From positions 1 through 8,602 of the forward strand of contig JBLIOB010000177.1 in assembly GCA_047639575.1 (NCBI GenBank): DNA of 8,602 nt. The letters are read 5' to 3'. A program made the translations under genes and the position numbers. The stretch comes from JBLIOB01 sp047639575 (GTDB taxonomy: Bacteria; Bacteroidota; Bacteroidia; Flavobacteriales_D; Parvicellaceae). Below the pieces are notes generated by a model. It saw only the letters and a list, made by a program, of their open reading frames with translations, made no database searches and had not been told where the DNA came from. Position 1 is the first letter of the stretch. Each line of letters begins with the position of its first letter. Of this stretch, positions 1-5,921 are shown one piece after another.

Positions 1-190
1 ATACACCGTTTCCGCATTAGCCGAATTCTCTGCACTTTCTTCGTCAAAACTAGAAGAGGCGGAATTATTAGAGCAAAACAGATGGATTGAAAATGGTGGT
101 AGAATTAAAGTTGCCGTGGTAAAAGACAAAGGATTGGCGATAGATACTCCCGAAGACCTTGAAAAAGTGATTAAACAAATTCAGCAATGA
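1..190 (+). CDS. kdsB: 3-deoxy-manno-octulosonate cytidylyltransferase (CMP-KDO synthetase), C-terminal part
   Basis: The open frame running in from the left edge (first full codon at 2, TGA at 188-190) encodes 62 residues ending in KVIKQIQQ. It carries the typical KdsB C-terminal pattern: an LEEAELLEQNRWIENG segment (the family's LExxExLEQLRxLENG), then IKVAVVKD and the conserved DTPEDLE. KdsB transfers CMP from CTP to KDO in the cytoplasm, activating the sugar for the inner core of lipopolysaccharide; this implies a Gram-negative host. The active-site and nucleotide-binding N-terminal part lies outside the window. The stop overlaps the start of the downstream DAHP synthase as ATGA, which suggests translational coupling. 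The identification rests on the C-terminal motif only but is quite specific. Confidence 0.88.
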   Translation, partial: YTVSALAEFSALSSSKLEEAELLEQNRWIENGGRIKVAVVKDKGLAIDTPEDLEKVIKQIQQ

Positions 191-1182
191 TCATTCATTT
201 AAAGAAATCTACTCCTATAGACTTGATTAACTGGCTGAAAGAAGAGTGTTACGCCAGAATTTTAGACCGCCCTTCTCATATTCAAGCTGTCACTACAAAA
301 GCATTTAAAGAGATCCCTGAATTCCTAGAGTCGTTCGTAATCGCCATGTGGCCTTTCGAAACAGATATACAATTAGCCAGTTTAGAATATTGCGAAAAGC
401 GAGAAGTATCTATTGGTTCTACTATAATTGGCGGAACAACTAACAACATACATTTAATAGCAGGACCGTGTTCTGTAGAGAGTGAGGAGCAAATTTTCCA
501 GGTTGCACATAAACTAGTTGAATTAGGAATTAAATCACTTAGAGCAGGGAGTTTTAAGCCAAGAACAAGCCCCTACTCATATATGGGAATGGGTAAAGAA
601 GGCTTAGAATTACTTTCAAAAGTTCGGGACGAAACCGGATTAAATATAGTTTCTGAAGTAAGAGATGCTACCAATGTTGATATAGTATTAGAACATGCAG
701 ATGTAATTCAAATTGGTACTAAATCAATGTACGATCACGGTATCTTGAATGCATGCGGAGCATCAAACAAGACCATTTTAATAAAAAGAGGGTTTGGGAC
801 TACCCTTCAAGAATTTGTTCAAGCTGCTGAATTTGTGCTATGTGCAGGAAATGAAAACGTGATTCTTTGCGAGCGTGGTATCCGGACATTTGAAAGTAAA
901 ACCAGATTCACGCTTGACCTGTGTGGTGTTGCATATTTAAAGCATCACTGCAACCTGCCAATTATAGTTGATCCCAGCCATGCGTTAGGACATCGTTATG
1001 GAATTATTGATTTGGCTAAAGCCTCTACAGCAATGGGAGTGGATGGTTTGCTAATCGAATCTCACCCTAATCCTACCGAAGCATTAAGTGATGCTGCTCA
1101 GCAAATTGATTTTAAAACCTTAGAAATTTTGAAGTTTGAAATCAAAAATCTTTCTTTGGCATTGAATTTGAACTTAAACTAA
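187..1182 (+). CDS. aroF: 3-deoxy-7-phosphoheptulonate (DAHP) synthase, type I-beta
   Basis: 331 residues. It should condense phosphoenolpyruvate and erythrose 4-phosphate to DAHP, the first step of the shikimate pathway, in the cytoplasm. Residues 1-87 align loosely with the ferredoxin-like regulatory domain found ahead of the barrel in enzymes such as that of Thermotoga; residues 88-331 are the TIM barrel. Visible motifs are AGPCSVES (92-99), KPRTSPYS (124-131), LIKRG (198-202), ILCERGIRTFE (226-236), DPSHALG (262-268) and IESHP (290-294). The four metal ligands expected from the Thermotoga enzyme are all present, as Cys95, His265, Glu291 and Asp302. KPRTSPY separates it from the homologous KDO-8-phosphate synthase, despite the kdsB neighbour. 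No chorismate mutase domain is fused. Usually strict segments are altered: IGTKSMYDH replaces the usual IGARNMQNF, and ALSDAAQQ replaces ALSDGxQS. The start is the ATG overlapping the kdsB stop. Confidence 0.92.
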   Translation: MIIHLKKSTPIDLINWLKEECYARILDRPSHIQAVTTKAFKEIPEFLESFVIAMWPFETDIQLASLEYCEKREVSIGSTIIGGTTNNIHLIAGPCSVESEEQIFQVAHKLVELGIKSLRAGSFKPRTSPYSYMGMGKEGLELLSKVRDETGLNIVSEVRDATNVDIVLEHADVIQIGTKSMYDHGILNACGASNKTILIKRGFGTTLQEFVQAAEFVLCAGNENVILCERGIRTFESKTRFTLDLCGVAYLKHHCNLPIIVDPSHALGHRYGIIDLAKASTAMGVDGLLIESHPNPTEALSDAAQQIDFKTLEILKFEIKNLSLALNLNLN

Positions 1183-1215
1183 TTGAATATTCCACCATTA
1201 CATCAATTATAATTG
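1183..1215 (+). promoter_or_regulatory. Candidate promoter of the three-gene unit starting at 1244
   Basis: TTG at 1183-1185 and TATAATTG at 1208-1215 are separated by 22 nt. This fits the Bacteroidota pattern TTG-N17-23-TAnnTTTG with one mismatch in the -7 element, and predicts a leader of roughly 20 nt before the ATG at 1244. The -7 element overlaps a perfect 12-nt palindrome, CAATTATAATTG (1204-1215), which could be an operator or chance in AT-rich DNA. The match is by eye only. Confidence 0.35.
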
Positions 1216-1243
1216 TTGTAATTTGGATTAAAACCGAAAAGAA

Positions 1244-1876
1244 ATGAAGTACGCTATACTCGCCTTATTAACATTTACTACACTGAGTTCATTTGCAGGT
1301 CTGACCATTGAAGATGGTAAGGCATGGGCAAAAGAACATAATATGAAACTATCAGAGAAATTTGAAGTTGATATGGGCGAGAAAGATCACGCTGCGCCCG
1401 TTATAGTTACTAGAGATGGCGGTTTAGCCATTATTGGCGACTATACTGAAGTTGGAACTAAGGGCGTTAAAGTTGTAATGCTTAATGCTAAAAAAGAAAT
1501 CATATTTTCTCACTTTTTTGGTCCTTATATGGACAACCTAGAAGCACAAGCCATTTTGGAAGACAGAACTGGCCATTTTTATGCAATCATGGAAACACAT
1601 AATAAAAAAGATGACAGTGATACGAGAGAAAGAGTTGTAAAATTTGATCATGATGGGAAAATTGCTTGGGATATTGCATTAGAGCAAAAAGAAAACCATT
1701 ATCACAGACATTGTAATACAATCACGCTGAATGAAGACGGGAAACATGTTGATTTTAAAGGAACTGTTCAACCAGATAAGACAGCTATTGAAAATAAAGA
1801 GCATTACAAATGGACAGGTAAATTAGACGCTAAAGGTTCACTGAAACATGAAGTTGGCGAAAAGCTAGGTAAATAG
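1244..1876 (+). CDS. Secreted protein of unknown function with three beta-propeller-like repeats
   Basis: 210 residues. A classical signal peptide occupies residues 1-18 (lysine, hydrophobic stretch, then SSFA before Gly19), so the mature protein is about 192 residues and exported; no lipobox cysteine is present. I do not recognise a named family. The mature part can be divided into three segments of about 45 residues (roughly 49-93, 100-147 and 157-203). Each has a strand entering an acidic-glycine turn (TRDGG, EDRTG, NEDGK), then a strand ending in a (L/F)(N/D)xxxx turn followed by an aromatic or hydrophobic strand (MLNAKKEIIF, FDHDGKIAWD, LDAKGSLKH). This resembles the blades of quinoprotein-like or DGG-type propellers, but three are too few for a closed propeller. 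A histidine-rich stretch HYHRHC lies at 152-157. The gene begins a unit with the VOC and DUF1684 genes; the next start follows its stop directly. Confidence 0.82.
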   Translation: MKYAILALLTFTTLSSFAGLTIEDGKAWAKEHNMKLSEKFEVDMGEKDHAAPVIVTRDGGLAIIGDYTEVGTKGVKVVMLNAKKEIIFSHFFGPYMDNLEAQAILEDRTGHFYAIMETHNKKDDSDTRERVVKFDHDGKIAWDIALEQKENHYHRHCNTITLNEDGKHVDFKGTVQPDKTAIENKEHYKWTGKLDAKGSLKHEVGEKLGK

Positions 1877-2260
1877 TTGAAACTTAGGATTGCCAGACAT
1901 ACCGATCAACTAGAAAAGATCAAGACATTTTATATTGAGACCTTAAACTTTGAAAGTTTAGGGTCTTTTTTTGATCATAATGGATATAACGGAGCGTTTT
2001 TAAGCTATCCTAATCAAACTTGGCACTTAGAATTTACTTCATCAGGAAACGCTGTCCAGCATCAGCCAGACGCTGATGATCTAATAGTCTTATACCCTGG
2101 GAAAAGGTTTTACGATTCTATAATTACAGAATTGAAGGCTAAAGGAATAGAGCACGTACCAGCTAAGAACCCTTATTGGAATCGGCATGGGTTTCATTTT
2201 AAAGACCCGGACGGATTTGGAATTGTGATTGCGTTAGAACCAGAAAATAAAGTACAATGA
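1877..2260 (+). CDS. VOC-superfamily (glyoxalase/bleomycin-resistance fold) protein, TTG start
   Basis: 127 residues, the usual length for a single-chain VOC protein made of two beta-alpha-beta-beta-beta modules (about 1-54 and 68-121). Recognisable features are the opening MKLRIARHTD with His8, FYIETLNFESLGSF, NGYNGAFL, WHLEFT (49-54) with His50 and Glu52, and the second-module end KDPDGFGIVIALE (109-121) with Glu121. These residues sit where VOC enzymes place metal ligands, so a metal-dependent enzyme is possible, but the substrate cannot be read from the sequence. The start is the TTG immediately after the preceding stop (TAGTTG); it is preferred because the conserved MKLRIARH begins exactly there and no ATG is available nearby. 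The stop overlaps the next gene as ATGA. A cytoplasmic protein between two exported ones is notable. Confidence 0.9.
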   Translation: MKLRIARHTDQLEKIKTFYIETLNFESLGSFFDHNGYNGAFLSYPNQTWHLEFTSSGNAVQHQPDADDLIVLYPGKRFYDSIITELKAKGIEHVPAKNPYWNRHGFHFKDPDGFGIVIALEPENKVQ

Positions 2261-2865
2261 AGTTATTAATTTCCATTTCAATTTTACTACTGGTTTCGTT
2301 AGGAAGCATCGCTCAAGACAGTTATAAAAAAATAGAGATATTAAGACGGCTGAAGGTAGATACTTCCTACATGGACACCTTACATTCTCCATTACATAAT
2401 GATTCTATATCCACTTTTACAAGTTTAAATTATTTTGAACCAAATGTGGACTATGTAATTAATCTAAAGGTTAAGAAAAAGCTAGGTAGCATCTTCACAA
2501 TGGCTACCAGCTCCGGAAAACTCAAAGAATTCAGACAGTATGCAATATTGAAATTCAAATTGAATGGTAAAAAGGTGAAATTGCCCATCTATCAGAATAT
2601 GAAATTGATGAAATCACCTCTTTATCGTGATTATCTATTTATTCCTTTTACAGACCTTACTAATAATGTCGATACATATGGCGGAGGCAGATACATTGAA
2701 ACAAAAATCCCAAAAAATAACGAGAAATTGATATTGGATTTCAACCAATGTTTTAATCCGTACTGCCATTATTCTAGCGGATATAATTGTCCAATTCCTC
2801 CGAAAGCTAATTTCATCGACATGAGAATTGAGGCTGGAGAGAAAATGCTATACACAGATCATTAA
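2257..2865 (+). CDS. Secreted DUF1684-family protein
   Basis: 202 residues. The signal peptide (1-19, ending GSIA before Gln20) predicts export to the periplasm or beyond. The C-terminal half carries the DUF1684 signature: LFIPFTDLTNNVDTYGGGRY (127-146), DFNQCFNPYCHYSSGYNCPI (161-180, continuing PP) and IEAGEKMLY (191-199). Three cysteines (165, 170, 178) cluster in the NPYC...CPIPP region and could form a disulphide or bind metal. The N-terminal half has the family's SPL...F..LNYFEP pattern (44-62). The biochemical role of DUF1684 is not established, and I assign none. The ATG overlaps the VOC stop (ATGA), so the two are probably translated together. The 3' end overlaps the convergent lipoprotein gene by 4 nt and leaves no room for an ordinary terminator. 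Confidence 0.9.
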   Translation: MKLLISISILLLVSLGSIAQDSYKKIEILRRLKVDTSYMDTLHSPLHNDSISTFTSLNYFEPNVDYVINLKVKKKLGSIFTMATSSGKLKEFRQYAILKFKLNGKKVKLPIYQNMKLMKSPLYRDYLFIPFTDLTNNVDTYGGGRYIETKIPKNNEKLILDFNQCFNPYCHYSSGYNCPIPPKANFIDMRIEAGEKMLYTDH

Positions 2866-3386
2866 TAGCCGTAGCTATCCACTGTTTGCTCTAGGAAAAA
2901 CATAGACATTGCAGAGTCTGGATAACTATCTGTAGCAACAGTCAATGCATAAAATACATCTTTGCTTTCTGCACCCTCTCTAAACTTCACATAGAAAAAT
3001 TTATCTGACATTGGCGAACCAGCTTTATAATAATTCTCCCATTCATAATTATCTTCATTAACTAGTTCAAAGTCACTAATCATGTAGGTGTCCTTAAATT
3101 CTTGAATCAAATTATCAATAGTAGCATCGTCATATTCATCAGTTGTAATGTTAACAATCATAAACGTTACGCTATCAGAGTTTTCCACCAAATATGATCG
3201 CTTTTTACCAATACCTTCACCAATAAACACTTCCTCAATAGGCAGCTTATCAGGCTCATCTGGGAATACGGATTGAACTTTTTTATCTTTAAAAACTTTT
3301 AGGTCTTTTTCATAAGCCGGACGGTTGTCAGCTCCAGTACAACCTATTAAAAGAAAAGCTCCGATTACTATTAAAAATTGTCTCAT
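2862..3386 (-). CDS. Small acidic lipoprotein, unknown function
   Basis: 174 residues. The N-terminus has a lipoprotein signal: MRQ, a hydrophobic stretch and the lipobox LIGC (13-16), giving a lipidated Cys16 and envelope location. Thr-Gly-Ala at +2 to +4 shows no acidic surface-export signal. The mature part is acidic, with a VFPDEPDKLP segment (40-49), alternating strand-like and helix-like stretches, and a FxxQTVDS-type end. I do not recognise a named family. The length, the early FP-x-x-P segment and the C-terminal helix resemble those of the next lipoprotein upstream, so the two may be diverged copies of one fold. It lies 34 nt downstream of that gene and is probably co-transcribed. Its TAA stop is embedded in the TTAA shared with the DUF1684 gene on the other strand. 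Confidence 0.83.
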   Translation of the reverse strand: MRQFLIVIGAFLLIGCTGADNRPAYEKDLKVFKDKKVQSVFPDEPDKLPIEEVFIGEGIGKKRSYLVENSDSVTFMIVNITTDEYDDATIDNLIQEFKDTYMISDFELVNEDNYEWENYYKAGSPMSDKFFYVKFREGAESKDVFYALTVATDSYPDSAMSMFFLEQTVDSYGY

Positions 3387-3420
3387 TAAGGAATAATTTA
3401 AATAAAAATAATAATTCAGT

Positions 3421-4041
3421 TTATGAATTCACTATTTCAAAGGAACTAAAAAATTCATCGATTACTTTTTTAGCTTGAAAGCCCCCTACACAAGTGAGAA
3501 CTACCTGATATAATTTATTGGCATTAAGTACATACAAGCAAGAGACATATAGTTTGTCATTATGCCCTTGATAATAACAGCCTACAGTGCCATCAGCAAG
3601 CCGATCTTCATAAACGACCTCTGTAGTTAACCCATAATTATTTTTAGTTGTAGTTAGGGCATTCTGGACTACTTCCGTTTTAAACGCTTCATCGATGTCT
3701 TCGAAAAAAGAGATAGGAAATTCATCATATTTCACTGCATAAATAATAGAATCGTTCGGAGAATAAGTGTCCATTGAAACATTAATCTCCCCTTCTTCCA
3801 ACGGAACATATTCCGTGATATGTTTGGGGATGCCAGGAAATTGAATCTTATAATTAGCTGTAGCTGATTCATAAATGACATATGTTGAGTCAATCGAAGC
3901 AGGCTTCGAAAGGTCATTTAATTCTTCAGACCGTGAAACATCTAATTGGTTTTCACCATTAAACTCGGCATCCAGTTCATCCGTAACACATTGACAAAGA
4001 ATGATCAAAGCTCCCAATAATAGTATATGTACTTTATTCAT
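3421..4041 (-). CDS. Probable lipoprotein with a small alpha/beta domain of unknown function
   Basis: 206 residues from the ATG at 4041. A TTG six bases further upstream (4047) is in frame, but MNK followed by a hydrophobic run is the better start. The signal sequence runs to LCQC: Cys18 is the likely lipidated residue, though Gln at -1 is unusual and Cys16 is an alternative. Acidic residues follow closely (CVTDELD), loosely recalling the acidic signal that sends Bacteroidota lipoproteins to the cell surface. The domain from about 60 to 203 shows YKIQFPGIPKHITEYVP (64-80), the YAVKYDEFP strand (101-109), a helix with ALTTTKNNYG, then YYQGHNDKLYVSCLYVLNAN and NKLYQVVLT ahead of a final VIDEFFSSFEI helix. 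This is the layout of small PsbP/Mog1-like domains that recur in bacterial envelope proteins; I infer the fold only. It heads the lipoprotein pair. Confidence 0.84.
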   Translation of the reverse strand: MNKVHILLLGALIILCQCVTDELDAEFNGENQLDVSRSEELNDLSKPASIDSTYVIYESATANYKIQFPGIPKHITEYVPLEEGEINVSMDTYSPNDSIIYAVKYDEFPISFFEDIDEAFKTEVVQNALTTTKNNYGLTTEVVYEDRLADGTVGCYYQGHNDKLYVSCLYVLNANKLYQVVLTCVGGFQAKKVIDEFFSSFEIVNS

Positions 4042-4051
4042 GAACAAGGTT

Positions 4052-4079
4052 TAAATTTAATTACACGAAAACTAAACAA
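4052..4079 (-). promoter_or_regulatory. Candidate promoter of the lipoprotein pair
   Basis: On the minus strand TTG (4079-4077) and TAAATTTA (4059-4052) are separated by 17 nt, matching TTG-N17-23-TAnnTTTG with only the last base of the -7 element different. It would give a leader of about ten bases before the ATG at 4041. The 80-nt gap from the PqiA-like gene allows independent transcription, although read-through is equally possible since no terminator is visible there. Confidence 0.3.
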
Positions 4080-4121
4080 TGGTTCATTAAGTAGGGGTGC
4101 ATTTAACACACAACTTAGTAC

Positions 4122-5069
4122 TTAATTGGGCAATTCGCTTATATCCTGCGTTTTCTGCGCTTTGCTTGCCCGATTAATGAAATGGGTAGCCAACAATGAC
4201 AATATCACATAAGAACCAAAGCAGTAAAGCCCAAAAAGTAGCTCGGTCTGCATTTCTACTCCACCATCAATATTTTTAAAGGATAAATAAGCAAGGAAAA
4301 TAGAGACCACAAACACATCTGCCATGCTCCACTTACCTAATTTATTAGTAATGAAGTTCACAATCTTGTTATTAGCGAATTTGAAGCTAAGCAATTGACC
4401 AAATGAACAGGTGAGTTTTACAATTGGAAGAATCAATGAAAACAACAAAATTGCTATTCCAACCGTATAGTTCTTCTCTGTAAATAAAATTTTAATTAAT
4501 CCCAGTATAGATTTAGTCTGATAGAAATAATAAGTTCTTCCTTCAAAATCTATATTAAAATCTATCATGTCTATAAACCCATGCGCAATTTCCGGTGCAT
4601 ATTCTTTGGCTCCATTTGCATTTACAGGTATCGAAATATCTTCATTAAACGCTGCTATTTCCATTAAGGGAGTAGTTACACCGATAACCAATGCAACGAC
4701 ACTTACTACCAATAATATGCCTGCTAAATATTTCCAAACTTGAAGTTTCCTATGAAACAATACGAGTGTTAATACTATTAAGAACAGTGCTCCAGCAGTT
4801 ACGATCAAGCCATTATTTACGATACGATCATAAGCTCTATTTGATCTTGCTTTAAATATATCCGCTTTTTTAACTTTCGCCTCCCACTCACCAAAAGGCA
4901 AGTATGCAGAAGGCTTAAGTAATCCTTCATGAAGTATCACCGTTTGCGTGTATTTCTCCCTATTTTCTTTAAAATCATGAGCATCTGCAATTATTTGAAT
5001 AACAGAAAAAACGCTTCCTATTATAAACAGCAAGACAAATATTAAATAGACCGTTTTTCGTGTCTTCAT
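4122..5069 (-). CDS. PqiA-family integral membrane protein (single module, no zinc ribbon)
   Basis: 315 residues with about six hydrophobic segments (roughly 7-29, 84-105, 113-134, 202-223, 249-264, 277-297). The family signature is clear at GKWSMADVFVV (245-255), and KSILGLIKILF (186-196) followed by LFSLILPIVKL (209-219) matches the core of paraquat-inducible protein A. Classic PqiA carries two such modules, each with a CxxC zinc ribbon; this protein has one module and no CxxC pair. It has instead an extra N-terminal membrane segment and a hydrophilic loop at about 30-83. PqiA-type proteins elsewhere work with MCE-domain partners in lipid transport between membranes, but no MCE, PqiB or PqiC gene is visible here, so the role is inferred at family level only. 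The lipoprotein pair downstream might act in the same envelope process; that is a guess from co-orientation. The ATG at 5069 opens into the divergent region shared with the metal regulator. Confidence 0.85.
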   Translation of the reverse strand: MKTRKTVYLIFVLLFIIGSVFSVIQIIADAHDFKENREKYTQTVILHEGLLKPSAYLPFGEWEAKVKKADIFKARSNRAYDRIVNNGLIVTAGALFLIVLTLVLFHRKLQVWKYLAGILLVVSVVALVIGVTTPLMEIAAFNEDISIPVNANGAKEYAPEIAHGFIDMIDFNIDFEGRTYYFYQTKSILGLIKILFTEKNYTVGIAILLFSLILPIVKLTCSFGQLLSFKFANNKIVNFITNKLGKWSMADVFVVSIFLAYLSFKNIDGGVEMQTELLFGLYCFGSYVILSLLATHFINRASKAQKTQDISELPN

Positions 5070-5192
5070 CAGCAGATTTTACTAAAACAAGTTTACTGAT
5101 TTATTATGGCTACGGATTAAAATCCTTGTTAATGTTTCAGAAATCCGTGTCGATAAGCTTAAACATCCTATTGTTACTCGGTACATAAAATT

Positions 5193-5208
5193 TTTAGATA
5201 AGTCTAAA
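5193..5208. promoter_or_regulatory. Probable DtxR/MntR-family operator
   Basis: A perfect inverted repeat TTTAGA-TAAG-TCTAAA lies 38 nt upstream of the regulator's ATG. The half-site resembles the TTAGG/CCTAA arms known for DtxR and IdeR operators, and autorepression from an overlapping site is common in this family. A weak promoter match overlaps it: TTG at 5171-5173, a 21-nt spacer, and TAGATAAG at 5195-5202, so binding would block transcription of the regulator-transporter unit. The site is in the divergent region and could also affect the minus-strand PqiA-like gene. Confidence 0.75.
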
Positions 5209-5246
5209 TATTAAGTTGGTAAATACTAATTTTTTTTAAATTCGCC

Positions 5247-5921
5247 ATGCAGATGAGGCATTTCATTAATCATACAGAAGAAAATTACCTGAAATCTATC
5301 TTTTCACTATCAGATGATTCAGATAAAGGAGTAAGCACCAATTCTATTGCTAAATCCCTAGAAACAAAGGCTTCCAGCGTCACGGACATGATGAATAAAT
5401 TATCTGACAAAGGCCTGGTTACCTATAAGAAATACTACGGTGTTACATTAACTGAGGAAGGTTCTAAAATAGCCATCGCCACTATAAGAAAACATCGGTT
5501 ATGGGAAGTATTCTTGGTTGAACAATTAAATTTCAACTGGGATGAAGTACATGATATAGCTGAACAGCTTGAACATATTCAAAGTCCGGAACTCACTGAT
5601 CGATTAGATGATTTCTTGGAAAACCCAAAGTTTGATCCGCATGGTGACCCAATTCCAAATAAATTGGGAGAAATAGAAGACGAACGGAAAACAGTCCTTT
5701 TATCTACGTTGGTATCCAATCAATCGTGCACGCTAGTTGGGGTAGCAGATTCATCTAGTATGTTTTTGCAACACTTAGAGTCTAATAGCTTAAAACTTGG
5801 GACAACGATAGAAGTCAAGAATTACTTCGAATTTGACCATTCCTACACGATCGTTGTAAACAACGAGGAAAAGAACATTTCTCATCGTGTAGCTGAAAAT
5901 TTAATCGTGAAACCAGCCTAA
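5247..5921 (+). CDS. Metal-dependent DtxR/MntR-family transcriptional repressor
   Basis: 224 residues. Order of parts: winged helix (about 9-72, with recognition-helix region KASSVTDMMNKLSDKGLV), dimerisation and metal-binding helices (about 73-142), and a C-terminal SH3-like/FeoA domain (about 148-224). By alignment with C. diphtheriae DtxR, the ancillary ligands are kept as His83, Glu87 and His102, and the primary site as Glu106, Glu109 and His110. Glu106 stands where DtxR has Cys102 and B. subtilis MntR has Glu99, pointing toward manganese-type sensing. However, Asn13 occupies the place of DtxR Met10 and MntR Asp8, so the exact metal is uncertain (Mn, Fe or Zn). FDPHGDPIP (129-137) is the family's linker motif. 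The start may be the ATG at 5247 or the second ATG at 5253. The stop overlaps the transporter start by one base (TAATG). Confidence 0.95.
   Translation: MQMRHFINHTEENYLKSIFSLSDDSDKGVSTNSIAKSLETKASSVTDMMNKLSDKGLVTYKKYYGVTLTEEGSKIAIATIRKHRLWEVFLVEQLNFNWDEVHDIAEQLEHIQSPELTDRLDDFLENPKFDPHGDPIPNKLGEIEDERKTVLLSTLVSNQSCTLVGVADSSSMFLQHLESNSLKLGTTIEVKNYFEFDHSYTIVVNNEEKNISHRVAENLIVKPA

Noticed and set aside
187..1182. Reading the enzyme next to kdsB as KDO-8-phosphate synthase (kdsA)
   Set aside because: The KPRTSPYS motif, the ILCERGIRTFE block and the full set of DAHP-synthase metal ligands fit type I-beta DAHP synthase; KdsA has KANRTS-type residues instead.
1204..1215. 12-nt palindrome CAATTATAATTG
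   Set aside because: Perfect but entirely A/T apart from its ends; it overlaps a -7-like element and may be chance in AT-rich DNA, so it is noted only within the promoter entry.
3732..3917. 61-codon open frame within the second lipoprotein gene
   Set aside because: Same strand, different frame, no recognisable content; explained by the lipoprotein gene.
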